Origin: an uncultured Flavobacteriales bacterium
Lineage (GTDB): Bacteria; Bacteroidota; Bacteroidia; Flavobacteriales_D; Sanyastnellaceae
Reading direction: 5' to 3'
NCBI GenBank assembly: GCA_937996585.1
Contig: CALKUW010000128.1
Location: 1-20,116 of the forward strand
DNA length: 20,116 nt
Shown here: positions 10,262-16,285 of the stretch, in pieces
Layout of the letters: every line of letters starts with the position of its first letter
Numbering within the stretch: position 1 is the first letter of the stretch
Program-made: the position numbers and the translations under genes
The notes under the pieces: generated by a model
Seen by the model: the letters and a program-made list of their open reading frames with translations, nothing else
What the model was told of the DNA's origin: nothing
Databases searched by the model: none

Positions 10262-10504
10262 TCAGAAAACCGGATCGAAGTCCCGAGGATCGCTAATCTC
10301 TCCCCGACCTTCGTACCGGTAACAACCTCCGCCGTCACCGCCACAGCCCCAAGCGTCGCAGATAGGGCAGGTGGGCGGTTCCATCAGGTAAGCCTCGTAC
10401 TGAGCATCGTACTCGGCCTGAGCATCGTACTCGGCTTCCTGCTCGGCTTTCATATCAGCCAGATCCTTACGGATCTCGTTGAGATCATCTTCGTGAATGT
10501 CCAT
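10262..10504 (-). CDS. Acidic zinc-finger-like protein, 80 aa
   Basis: The start is placed at ATG 10504 (AGGAGGA upstream); the longer frame lies in the leader. The N-terminal half is an acidic helix with an internal repeat (AEYDAQAEYDAQYEAY). The C-terminal half has CPICDAWGCGG and a further cysteine (GGGCYRY), which gives a probable zinc knuckle. The function is unknown. The gene is solo, between two promoter-hairpins. Confidence 0.8.
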   Translation of the reverse strand: MDIHEDDLNEIRKDLADMKAEQEAEYDAQAEYDAQYEAYLMEPPTCPICDAWGCGGDGGGCYRYEGRGEISDPRDFDPVF

Positions 10505-10545
10505 GATTCCTCCTAGCTGGCTACTGCGCTTCACCAGCAATACCT

Positions 10546-10583
10546 AGGGTAGCGGGCCGGGGACCAAACACCAACCCGCCACC
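10546..10583 (-). promoter_or_regulatory. Promoter-hairpin: promoter of the 80-aa gene, end of the 100-aa gene
   Basis: -35 TTGGTG (10569-10574), spacer 17, -10 TACCCT (10546-10551). Arms GGTGGCGGGTTGG / CCGGCCCGCTACC (minus strand). All three imperfect pairs are G-U in minus-strand RNA; in plus-strand RNA they would be A-C mismatches. Confidence 0.85.
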
Positions 10584-10591
10584 TAAGGTTT

Positions 10592-10894
10592 TTAGAGTTC
10601 GTCCTCGTCCTCGAACAGGTGCGAGGTCAACACGACGAACAGTTGCATCAGGTCCTTCGCATCGTCCTGATCGACAGCCATACCGTTCACCATGCTGAAG
10701 TAGGCCATGTTTTCCCGTTCCTCGAACATGTCGAACGCTTCCATCTCGTCCTCAACCTCGCCAGCTTCCAGAGCTTCCTCTCGGAGAGCCTGGATGCCTT
10801 CACCGATCATCCGGGCGCCCGTCATCATCAGAAAGCCCCGGTCGATCAGGTCAAGGTTAGTAGCGTCCTCTCGGACGATAGCGCCCTCAGCCAT
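10592..10894 (-). CDS. Acidic hypothetical protein, 100 aa
   Basis: The ATG at 10894 overlaps the end of the 60-aa gene by 8 bases (ATGGCTGA), so it is translated by coupling or from a weak GGGTGA site. The protein is very acidic and methionine-rich (EEALEAGEVEDEMEAFDMFE, C-terminus HLFEDEDEL). No family is recognised. It is last in a three-gene unit with two leaderless genes, paired with a strongly basic partner just upstream. Confidence 0.78.
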   Translation of the reverse strand: MAEGAIVREDATNLDLIDRGFLMMTGARMIGEGIQALREEALEAGEVEDEMEAFDMFEERENMAYFSMVNGMAVDQDDAKDLMQLFVVLTSHLFEDEDEL

Positions 10895-11069
10895 GATCGG
10901 TCACCCGGCCTCGGCAAGCCTTACGGTTAGCCTGCTTTTTGCGATCGGTGAACGTGGCAGCACGCTGACGGCGACCGTCCCGAAGGGCGTCCACATACTC
11001 CTGCCGGAGCAGGTCAGACATGATCTGCCCTTGCGTTCTCTTGTTCTTGTTCTTCTTAGTCTTAGCCAT
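10887..11069 (-). CDS. Small basic protein, 60 aa, predicted leaderless
   Basis: ATG at 11069 lies seven bases after a good -10 (TACAAT, 11076-11081) and has no usable Shine-Dalgarno, so its mRNA probably begins at the start codon. The protein is strongly basic: AKTKKNKNKRTQGQ at the start and RDGRRQRAATFTDRKKQANR in the middle. An RNA- or DNA-binding role is plausible. The -10 overlaps the stop of the upstream 46-aa gene. Confidence 0.75.
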   Translation of the reverse strand: MAKTKKNKNKRTQGQIMSDLLRQEYVDALRDGRRQRAATFTDRKKQANRKACRGRVTDHG

Positions 11070-11073
11070 AGTT

Positions 11074-11214
11074 TTATTGTACCTCGTTCTTACGGGGAGG
11101 GTTGGTGCCTCCCGCTTCGCAGGGCTGCTGGGCGTGACGGCCACCGGCCCTGCAATCGCAGAACCGGCAGCGAACGTCACTCCCGTCGTAACAGTAGTGG
11201 TGACCCATATCCAT
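11074..11214 (-). CDS. Tiny zinc-binding protein, 46 aa, predicted leaderless
   Basis: ATG at 11214 lies eight bases after the -10 TACCCT (11222-11227), with no ribosome binding site between. A longer frame would start inside the promoter and is rejected. HHYC (5-8) and CRFCDC (16-21) together form a clear Cys/His metal site, with one more cysteine near residue 32. The gene ends in GTACAATAA, where the last bases are the -10 of the next gene. The function is unknown. Confidence 0.75.
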   Translation of the reverse strand: MDMGHHYCYDGSDVRCRFCDCRAGGRHAQQPCEAGGTNPPRKNEVQ

Positions 11215-11221
11215 AAAGACA

Positions 11222-11261
11222 AGGGTACAGGGGAGAGGCCGGTTTCCCAACCTCTCCCCTG
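11222..11261 (-). promoter_or_regulatory. Promoter-hairpin: promoter of the 46-aa gene, end of the 133-aa gene
   Basis: -35 TTGGGA (11245-11250), spacer 17, -10 TACCCT (11222-11227). Perfect 11-bp arms CAGGGGAGAGG / CCTCTCCCCTG (11228-11238, 11251-11261), which differ in sequence from the GCGGGTTGG arms elsewhere. Confidence 0.87.
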
Positions 11262-11267
11262 AGATTT

Positions 11268-11669
11268 TCACCGCTTCGGCTGGGTCACCTTGAGGGCGAC
11301 CACATCCTTGACGGTGATGGCCTCAGCCACCTCGTCGGCGGTCATGCGGCCAGCCGCAATCTCGCCGTCCACCAACGCCATGTCAGCGACTCGGCGGCTG
11401 ACCCGTGCGAACCTGCCCTTGGAGAGCAGACCCTTCAGAGCCGCCGTGTCCAGCGACCGACGCTGCTGCTTCACCAGCGCCACCCTGGTACCGTCCTGCA
11501 GAAGGACGGCCTCGGTGCCGGTGGCCTTGAAAGCACGCTCGGCTGCTTCGACCGCTGCCTTGGCATCAGCCAGAGCAGTACGAGCCTCCACGACCGTGAT
11601 GGCAAGCCGTTCGGCCACCTTGTCGGCGTTGACGGTGATGTTGGTGGTTGGGATGTGGAGCTGTTCCAC
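11268..11669 (-). CDS. Coiled-coil hypothetical protein, 133 aa
   Basis: The start is set at GTG 11669, with AAGGAG eight bases upstream. An in-frame ATG at 11702 is inside the -10 element and cannot be used. Residues about 20-45 are a charged alanine-rich helix (ARTALADAKAAVEAAERAFK). A basic stretch follows (KQQRRSLDTAALKGLLSKGR), then another helix with ADEVAEAITVKDVVALKVTQ. It resembles phage coiled-coil proteins in general, but no family is recognised. Confidence 0.8.
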   Translation of the reverse strand: MEQLHIPTTNITVNADKVAERLAITVVEARTALADAKAAVEAAERAFKATGTEAVLLQDGTRVALVKQQRRSLDTAALKGLLSKGRFARVSRRVADMALVDGEIAAGRMTADEVAEAITVKDVVALKVTQPKR

Positions 11670-11700
11670 GTTGTGTCTCCTTCCGTTGACGACATAACCC

Positions 11701-11738
11701 ATGGTACAGGCGGGAGGTCAGTTTCCCAACCTCCCACC
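11701..11738 (-). promoter_or_regulatory. Promoter-hairpin: promoter of the 133-aa gene, end of the 129-aa gene
   Basis: -35 TTGGGA (11724-11729), spacer 17, -10 TACCAT (11701-11706). Arms GGTGGGAGGT / ACCTCCCGCC (minus strand) pair fully with one U-G wobble, which is C-A in plus-strand RNA. Confidence 0.85.
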
Positions 11739-11750
11739 TAAAGTTTTTTT

Positions 11751-12140
11751 CTAGGCCGTGGTTACCCGGCGAGTCTCCTCGGCCCATTCCAGAGCGTCGA
11801 TCGAGCCGTCGGGCCTCAGCATGCCGTAAGGGTTCCACATGGTGACGGTAGGCTTCTCGCCCCAGTCACCCCAGCGGATCGACGGCGAGTCATACTGCAG
11901 GTCGCCGGGGATGTTGTCGTCCCCTGCGATGATGCCGTAGCCGTCGGTACTACCCTCGCACTCGGTCAGGGTGTCGAAGATGATCCGGGCCGCGTAGGAA
12001 TCATCGGTGAGCCGTCCCGCCGCCTGCGCCTTTAGGATTCCCTCAGCCAGTATTTGCTGGATACGGTAGCCGTCCCAGTGTGTGTAGTAGTGGACAACGT
12101 GTGACCGCTGTTCGATTCGGATAGTTGCTCGGTCCCCCAT
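11751..12140 (-). CDS. Conserved GDRA / YTHW-type phage and bacterial protein, 129 aa
   Basis: The start ATG at 12140 has AAGGAGG upstream. The N-terminus GDRATIRIEQ, then VVHYYTHWDGY (about 15-25), YAARIIFDTL (about 49-58) and TDGYGI (about 64-69) follow the pattern of a hypothetical family I know from many bacteria and phages (GDRA-N..., YTHW-G, ARIIF, TGYGI). The function is unknown. The C-terminal part (VTMWNPYGMLRPDGSI) appears specific. It is solo, with a TTGGTT promoter. Confidence 0.85.
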   Translation of the reverse strand: MGDRATIRIEQRSHVVHYYTHWDGYRIQQILAEGILKAQAAGRLTDDSYAARIIFDTLTECEGSTDGYGIIAGDDNIPGDLQYDSPSIRWGDWGEKPTVTMWNPYGMLRPDGSIDALEWAEETRRVTTA

Positions 12141-12170
12141 CGGGGTGCCTCCTTGGTTGGTGAGCTTTCT

Positions 12171-12199
12171 AGAGTAGGGGGTGTCGCCCCCGAAACCAA
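12171..12199 (-). promoter_or_regulatory. Promoter of the 129-aa gene
   Basis: -35 TTGGTT (12194-12199), spacer 17, -10 TACTCT (12171-12176). The spacer holds a GGGGG/CCCCC hairpin. Confidence 0.78.
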
Positions 12200-12218
12200 C
12201 CTCGTAGGTGAGATTTGT

Positions 12219-12240
12219 TCCGGGGGCTAGCCCCTCCCGG
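12219..12240 (-). terminator. Hairpin after the 112-aa gene
   Basis: CCGGGAGGGGC / AGCCCCCGG-type inverted repeat starting right after the stop codon. Confidence 0.5.
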
Positions 12241-12579
12241 CTAGGCGATGCTGACCTGCTTGTGGTGCAGCACCGCCACCGGGGCCTCGGTGACCGGCTC
12301 CCCGTCGTCGGCCCGGACGAACGTCGGAGCCTTGAACGGGTTGTAGGTGACCCGGTGCGGAGTGTCCGGCACCGTGTCGGCCAGCGTGCCGATCACGAAG
12401 GCGTGCACGTTCTTCCTGCCCTCTCGGAGCACCCGCTGGCGACCGGCCTCTGACACCTTGAAAGTTACGTCTGTCAGACGCACCGTGTCGGCGTAGTCCC
12501 GGACCCGCCAGCCCTTGCTCGTCCTGTGCTGGATGCTGAACGTGTGCTTGTGTAGGTTGTAGTAGACTCTTACCCTCAT
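12241..12579 (-). CDS. Conserved YNLHK-type phage protein, 112 aa, predicted leaderless
   Basis: The start is ATG 12579, eight bases after the -10 TACCAT, with no Shine-Dalgarno; an ATG further upstream would lie in the promoter. The sequence RVRVYYNLHKHTFSIQ, KGWRVRDYADTVRL, TFKVSEAGRQRVLREGRKNV, HAFVIG and RVTYNPF matches a hypothetical family that I recall from many phages and prophages. The function is unknown. The protein has a basic core and looks soluble. Confidence 0.85.
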   Translation of the reverse strand: MRVRVYYNLHKHTFSIQHRTSKGWRVRDYADTVRLTDVTFKVSEAGRQRVLREGRKNVHAFVIGTLADTVPDTPHRVTYNPFKAPTFVRADDGEPVTEAPVAVLHHKQVSIA

Positions 12580-12586
12580 GTTTTCG

Positions 12587-12615
12587 ATGGTACAGGGTGG
12601 GGAACCATTCAACAA
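12587..12615 (-). promoter_or_regulatory. Promoter of the leaderless 112-aa gene
   Basis: -35 TTGTTG (12610-12615), spacer 17, -10 TACCAT (12587-12592). Confidence 0.72.
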
Positions 12616-12647
12616 CCTCAGGTGAGGTTTTTCTCGGACGGCGGTGC

Positions 12648-12674
12648 GGGCCGGGGAGTCGGTCCCCCCGGCCC
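12648..12674 (-). terminator. Hairpin after the DUF932 gene
   Basis: Stem GGGCCGGGG / CCCCGGCCC, six bases after the stop codon. Confidence 0.75.
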
Positions 12675-12680
12675 TAGCCG

Positions 12681-13577
12681 TCAGGCTGCGGCCAGCAGCA
12701 TCTCCGAGGCTCGGAGCGTGAGGCTCTGGGCCTTCTCCGGGTCACTCACGACCCGGACCTGCTTGATGGCCTGCTGCTTGCCCTTCGTGGCGGTGTGGTA
12801 CTCGAAGGACTGCACCGCCTGGTAGAGCGAGTAGGCGTTCTCCCCGAAGGTGTCAGCCTCCTCGCCGTAGAAGTAGAGGATGCCGTCACGGCGACGCTCG
12901 GCGTGGTTCACAGCCTTGGGGCTGGCGTCCGGGTCGGTGATGAGCGGAGCAACCTCGTCCAGCACTCGGGCCTTGAGGCTCGGGGTCATTGCCAGACCCT
13001 TGAGCATCGTGGCGTTGCTGATGAACCGGTCGAACGCTTCGGCAGCCTGGGCCATGATGCGGGCCTTGCTGAACAGCATCTCGTCGTGGTTCTTGGTCCG
13101 CTTCTGGGCAAGCTGGAGCGTGCCCTGGCTCTCCTGATTGGTGCAGAAGGGACGGAACGAGAACCCGATGGCACGGGTGCTGAACACGCTGTTCAGGCTG
13201 GCCGTGTACATGACGTTGCGGGTGAGCGTGTCGCCGTCACCGAAGGTGTACGGCTCCTCGATCTCCTGCGTCATGACCAGCACGGCACCGTGATCGTAGG
13301 TCTGGATGCCGGTGACGCTGTTCGGGAACATCGCCTCGGCGGTGTTGAGCAGCGACTCGTATGATCCAGCGTGGTAGCTGTTGCTGACCCCTGCGTTCAG
13401 GACGGCCTGGGAGCCATCGGCGTACTCTCGGTACACGGTGAACGTGTCCTCGTCCACGTTCCCGTTGGGGAGAATGGTGCCGGTGACCTTCGGCTCGAAC
13501 AGAGCCTCGCAGTCGAGCGCAGCGTCGATGGCGTTAGCGCCCTCGTACTGCTTGTTGTTGCTGAGCATGTAGCCCAT
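12681..13577 (-). CDS. DUF932-family (phage/plasmid-like) protein, 298 aa
   Basis: The start is placed at ATG 13577 (CGAGGAGG upstream); the upstream in-frame ATG at 13610 is only a few bases after the -10. The sequence has the features of the DUF932 / TIGR03299 phage-plasmid family: an N-terminal domain with NGNVDEDTFTVYREYADGSQ and VSNSYHAGSYESLLNTAEAM, then FRPFCTNQESQGT with a conserved-looking cysteine, and KRTKNHDEMLFSKARIMAQA. The size is normal for the family. Its role is unknown; members are common in phages, plasmids and prophages, and I make no further claim. It is the largest minus-strand gene and has two tandem promoters. Confidence 0.85.
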   Translation of the reverse strand: MGYMLSNNKQYEGANAIDAALDCEALFEPKVTGTILPNGNVDEDTFTVYREYADGSQAVLNAGVSNSYHAGSYESLLNTAEAMFPNSVTGIQTYDHGAVLVMTQEIEEPYTFGDGDTLTRNVMYTASLNSVFSTRAIGFSFRPFCTNQESQGTLQLAQKRTKNHDEMLFSKARIMAQAAEAFDRFISNATMLKGLAMTPSLKARVLDEVAPLITDPDASPKAVNHAERRRDGILYFYGEEADTFGENAYSLYQAVQSFEYHTATKGKQQAIKQVRVVSDPEKAQSLTLRASEMLLAAA

Positions 13578-13615
13578 GGTGGTGACCTCCTCGGGTCGGG
13601 TTGTTGACATTCACT

Positions 13616-13644
13616 ACCGTATCGGCTCAGGCAAGGTTTCCCAA
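13616..13644 (-). promoter_or_regulatory. Proximal promoter of the DUF932 gene
   Basis: -35 TTGGGA (13639-13644), spacer 17, -10 TACGGT (13616-13621). Confidence 0.8.
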
Positions 13645-13703
13645 CCTCGCCAGCCAAGTTTTTCCGAGAAAGTTTTTCCCGGCTGCTATCGGCAGCACTC
13701 AAT

Positions 13704-13732
13704 ACCGTACCTAGAGTTTCACCCTTTACCAA
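13704..13732 (-). promoter_or_regulatory. Distal promoter of the DUF932 gene
   Basis: -35 TTGGTA (13727-13732), spacer 17, -10 TACGGT (13704-13709). The segment CCAACCTCGCCAGCCAAG and the following TTTTTCCGA are duplicated from the proximal promoter, 89 bp away. The RNA between them holds a GCTGC/GCAGC stem and no gene. Confidence 0.78.
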
Positions 13733-13854
13733 CCTCGCCAGCCAAGTTTTTCCGACGGCCTGCCGGGAGGCCCCGACGGGGGTCCGGCCTACCGGCGAGA
13801 GCGTGCCCGCCCCCGAAGGGGTCGAGCCGCCCTGCCTGCCTCCGGTGGAGGAGG

Positions 13855-13885
13855 GGTGTGTCTACCACTACCGATGGTGTCCCTA
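13855..13885 (-). repeat. TAGGGACACCAT element, copy 10
   Basis: Core at 13874-13885, followed by CGGTAGTGGTAGACACACCC. Its TAG is also the stop codon of the 98-aa gene. A CCTCC/GGAGG hairpin follows. The GGGAGATRCTGACCCG part, SOS-like boxes and GTTCC palindromes are absent. The gap 13578-13882 holds only this copy and the tandem promoters. Confidence 0.8.
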
Positions 13886-14179
13886 CCAGATTCCTTTCTG
13901 GGGAGTTACCACCTGCCAGTCGTCGTAGCAGTTCTGTGCGGCCCAGTCGCCAGCATCTTCTGCGGTGATGAACGGACCGTACAGGGTGATGCCGTCGTGT
14001 GCGTTGCCGACAGAGACGATATGGATCGGTCCGTCCGTCGGGACAGCGTGCTTGTCCATAGCGTCTTGCAACTGAACAAGATCGTTTGTGTCAATGTTTT
14101 CTAGAGCATGAGCAGGAAGCCAAACACACTCCCTACTTGTCATGATGCTTCCCGTTGCGGGATGAACAATGAAATCCAC
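13883..14179 (-). CDS. Hypothetical protein, 98 aa (end of four-gene operon)
   Basis: The start is placed at GTG 14179, six bases after AAGGAG and one base after the stop of the 54-aa gene; a longer frame would overlap that gene extensively. The N-terminus VDFIVHPATGSIMTSRECVW and the C-terminal GITLYGPFITAEDAGDWAAQ suggest a small alpha/beta protein that binds or senses something, but no family is recognised. It is the last gene of the operon that begins at 15175. Its stop codon is part of the TAGGGACACCAT core. Confidence 0.75.
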   Translation of the reverse strand: MDFIVHPATGSIMTSRECVWLPAHALENIDTNDLVQLQDAMDKHAVPTDGPIHIVSVGNAHDGITLYGPFITAEDAGDWAAQNCYDDWQVVTPQKGIW

Positions 14180-14180
14180 T

Positions 14181-14345
14181 TTAGACTCCTTCTCCGTGGT
14201 TACGGCCCACATCGTAGGCAATAGACTTGATCGACTCAGGATGCCCGTAGGTCATGCCGAGGGCGTGGTACGCTTCGCTCCGGCCCAGCATGTAAATGCG
14301 AGGATGCATGGCGATAGCAAAATATCGCTTGAGCTTTGCAATCAT
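14181..14345 (-). CDS. Small basic protein, 54 aa
   Basis: The start is placed at ATG 14345, with AAGGAAAG upstream, one base after the stop of the Api92-like gene (TGATATG). The protein is basic and aromatic: IAKLKRYFAIAMHPRIYMLG, then YHALGMTYGHPESIKSIAYD. No membrane segment is long enough to be sure of. The function is unknown. Its tight packing between genes supports translation. Confidence 0.7.
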   Translation of the reverse strand: MIAKLKRYFAIAMHPRIYMLGRSEAYHALGMTYGHPESIKSIAYDVGRNHGEGV

Positions 14346-14346
14346 A

Positions 14347-14979
14347 TCAACTTTCCTTAGCCAAACTATCGACAGCATCGTCCAAAGCGAACTCGGCCTC
14401 ATACTTCAAGTCACGATACTCCTGCGACTCCGAAAACACACACTGCCCGTTGAAGAAACTTGCAGCACCCTGGAAGCCCATTCCAGGCTCCTCGTAGTTC
14501 AGCAGAATCTCAACCGTGGGGAACTTCTCAGACAAAGTTTCAAAGAAGTCGTCACACATCGGTCCCCAAGCCGTCGAGTACGATGCTTCGACAACCGAGG
14601 CATAGGCTTCAATCTGGAGATCGTAGTCGCCCCACTTGGTGCCCCAGTTGACGTTGGCCCAATCGTACCAGTTGGTGAAGTTCGTCTCAGCGAAAGCCTG
14701 CTTAGACTTTTCGACCAGCCGGTCGTGCTCAGCCTTCTGTTCCTCGTAGTATTCGGGAGTCCAAAGCTCGTTGGCCGGGTCGTCCACGAACGCTTGGAAG
14801 CGTCCGTCGGGATCGTACTCGCCTTTCGGCGCCGGAGAGCGTGTACCCTCCAACACCTCAGGCATCGGCATGAACGCACGGGCCAGACCATCTCCGTTCT
14901 CAACGGTTACCACGAAAGCCTCAGCTTCCTCTGGCGTCGGGAACCGCATCCACAAACTGTTGCTGCAAAGATTAGGCAT
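14347..14979 (-). CDS. Api92-like protein (DUF1281-type ferredoxin-like domain), 210 aa
   Basis: The start is placed at ATG 14979, overlapping the stop of the upstream gene by 8 bases. The N-terminus PNLCSNSLWMRF matches the 'PNWC-N-L' start of the family. The signature NWYDWANVNWGTKWG (about 103-117), STAWGPMCDDFFETLSEKFP and LNYEEPGMGFQG follow in the usual order. These are hallmarks of Api92-like / YubB-type phage and plasmid proteins, whose C-terminal part has a ferredoxin-like fold. The exact role is not known to me. It sits in an operon with an acidic 67-aa protein. Confidence 0.88.
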   Translation of the reverse strand: MPNLCSNSLWMRFPTPEEAEAFVVTVENGDGLARAFMPMPEVLEGTRSPAPKGEYDPDGRFQAFVDDPANELWTPEYYEEQKAEHDRLVEKSKQAFAETNFTNWYDWANVNWGTKWGDYDLQIEAYASVVEASYSTAWGPMCDDFFETLSEKFPTVEILLNYEEPGMGFQGAASFFNGQCVFSESQEYRDLKYEAEFALDDAVDSLAKES

Positions 14980-15175
14980 CTTCTTCCTCGTATCCTTCGT
15001 CGCCTTCTTCGAGTTCTTCCTCGTCAATGACCTCGGCCTCGGGCTGGAAATGCTCCAAAGCCATGTCCCACAACTCGTGCATGTCAGGCTCTTCGTATGC
15101 GATGACCTCTTTGGTGCCGTAGTCGCCACAGAAGTCGATACTGAACTTGACGGTGTACTTCTTTTTCTTAGCCAC
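14972..15175 (-). CDS. Small acidic-tailed protein, 67 aa
   Basis: The start is placed at GTG 15175, after GAGAGGAG; an in-frame ATG at 15232 lies upstream of the -10 and cannot be used. The protein begins AKKKKYTVKFSIDFCGDYGT, a beta-strand-like part. It continues EEPDMHELWDMALEHFQPEA and ends in a run of acidic residues (DEEELEEGDEGYEEEDA). It is the first gene of a four-gene operon (67, 210, 54 and 98 aa), all tightly packed. The function is unknown. Confidence 0.8.
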   Translation of the reverse strand: MAKKKKYTVKFSIDFCGDYGTKEVIAYEEPDMHELWDMALEHFQPEAEVIDEEELEEGDEGYEEEDA

Positions 15176-15213
15176 GGTTTCTCCTCTCTCGGTGGTTGTC
15201 GATGGCAGTACCC

Positions 15214-15242
15214 ACCTTACCGGGCACCACACCCTTTCCCAC
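15214..15242 (-). promoter_or_regulatory. Promoter of the four-gene Api92 operon
   Basis: -35 GTGGGA (15237-15242), spacer 17, -10 TAAGGT (15214-15219). A perfect CRP/GlxR-type palindrome lies 10 bases upstream of the -35. Confidence 0.72.
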
Positions 15243-15252
15243 CCTCAACTTC

Positions 15253-15268
15253 TGTGACATATGTCACA
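15253..15268. promoter_or_regulatory. Perfect TGTGA-N6-TCACA palindrome (CRP/GlxR-type site)
   Basis: TGTGACATATGTCACA is a perfect 16-bp palindrome. It matches the known GlxR consensus TGTGANNTANNTCACA of Corynebacterium and the CRP sites of mycobacteria. It is centred about 54 bases upstream of the predicted start of the minus-strand operon, in the divergent region, so host cAMP-receptor control is plausible. Confidence 0.75.
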
Positions 15269-15340
15269 CAACTGCAGGTTGTCGAACCGGCCCCAAACCC
15301 CTACCATCGAACTCAGCGCTGAAGCCACCCCCAGCAGCAG

Positions 15341-15372
15341 ACACATGTCTACCACTGCCAATGGTGTCCCCA
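15341..15372 (-). repeat. TAGGGACACCAT element, copy 11 (variant)
   Basis: The core reads TGGGGACACCAT (15361-15372), followed by TGGCAGTGGTAGACATGTGT. It lies between divergent genes in the same orientation as all others, although the nearer promoter is on the plus strand. Confidence 0.78.
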
Positions 15373-15407
15373 GCCAACCAGCCACAAGAAAAACTTTCAC
15401 AACGAGG

Positions 15408-15436
15408 TTGGTAAACCACCCAGCCCCCGCTACCTT
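15408..15436 (+). promoter_or_regulatory. Promoter of the AAA+ ATPase gene
   Basis: -35 TTGGTA (15408-15413), spacer 17, -10 TACCTT (15431-15436). Same promoter type as the minus-strand genes. It has no long enclosing hairpin, as expected if no gene upstream needs a terminator. Confidence 0.82.
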
Positions 15437-15476
15437 AGATGGGGAACCAACAAGTGCCATAGGAGGCGCAACCACA

Positions 15477-16205
15477 ATGCACGACAACAATGACAACTGC
15501 TGGACGCTCTTTGATGAGGTCATCGCAGCAGGCGTAGATCGAGTCATCCTGTACGGACCCCCAGGGACCGGCAAGACGTTCACCGCTCTGCACTGCAACA
15601 AGACGCACACCCAAGAGTCGTACCGCATCACCTGCACCGACGACATGACCAACATGGACGTTACCGGCGGCTTCCTGCCGTCCGCAGACGGAGGCTTCGA
15701 GTGGATCGAAGGTGCCGCCGTCAAGGCCATGACCGGTGGTGGCCGACTCGTCGTAGACGAGATCGACAAGGCCGGTGGCGATGTGTTCGCTACCCTACTC
15801 AACATCACCGACTCCGACGGCTCGTCCATCTGGGAACATCCCGTCACCGGACAGAAGCACACCGCATCCCACGGCTACACCGTCATCATGACGACCAACG
15901 TGGAGCAGATCGAGGAACTGCCCCAGGCACTCATCGACCGCTTCCCGGTCCGTATCCGCATCGACCGTCCGCATCCGCTGGCTCTCGAAACCCTGCCGCT
16001 GGCATGGCGAGACTACGCCGACCGCATGGCCGACGCCGGAGCGGAGCGCATGTCGCTTCGACTGTTCCAGTCGCTAAACAAGCTGTCCCAGCGCCTCGGC
16101 ACTGAAAAGGCAGCCAAGGTTATTCTCGGTGACCGTGCCGACGCCTTCTTGCAGGCCGTCGCCATCGACACCATGCGACCCATCGACAGCACACCAACCA
16201 TCTAG
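15477..16205 (+). CDS. MoxR/dynein-type AAA+ ATPase, 242 aa
   Basis: The start ATG at 15477 has AGGAGG nine bases upstream; the longer frame runs through the promoter. Walker A GPPGTGKT is at 27-34 and Walker B LVVDEID at 91-97. The sensor-1 asparagine is in MTTN (141) and the arginine finger region is ALIDRF (R155). This is the AAA_5 / MoxR-like layout in a short form. MoxR ATPases work as chaperones or motors with a VWA partner, and the next gene is such a partner. The C-terminal lid is brief (RMSLRLFQSLNKLSQRLG). The substrate is unknown. Confidence 0.92.
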   Translation: MHDNNDNCWTLFDEVIAAGVDRVILYGPPGTGKTFTALHCNKTHTQESYRITCTDDMTNMDVTGGFLPSADGGFEWIEGAAVKAMTGGGRLVVDEIDKAGGDVFATLLNITDSDGSSIWEHPVTGQKHTASHGYTVIMTTNVEQIEELPQALIDRFPVRIRIDRPHPLALETLPLAWRDYADRMADAGAERMSLRLFQSLNKLSQRLGTEKAAKVILGDRADAFLQAVAIDTMRPIDSTPTI

Positions 16206-16219
16206 ATCGTGCCTCCAAA

Positions 16220-16278
16220 GGTCAGTTAGGGTTCTGACCGGCACATCAATGGAAAGGTGTTGTGGTTGGCACCTTTCC
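16220..16278 (+). terminator. Two tandem hairpins after the AAA+ gene
   Basis: GGTCAG/CTGACC (16220-16239), then a perfect 9-bp stem GGAAAGGTG / CACCTTTCC (16251-16278) followed by seven A. On the minus strand that A-run reads as a T-run ahead of the stem. Confidence 0.6.
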
Positions 16279-16285
16279 AAAAAAA

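Noticed and set aside
11471..11737. 88-aa minus-strand frame that starts MSSTEGD near a -10
   Set aside because: A leaderless start would be possible here, but the frame overlaps the 133-aa coiled-coil gene out of frame, has shadow-like Ser/Arg/Pro composition, and ends inside it.
181..15372. Integron attC sites between single-gene cassettes
   Set aside because: The elements have TAAC/GTTAG bits but lack the paired R and L boxes of attC. Each gene has its own promoter, and no integrase is present in the window.
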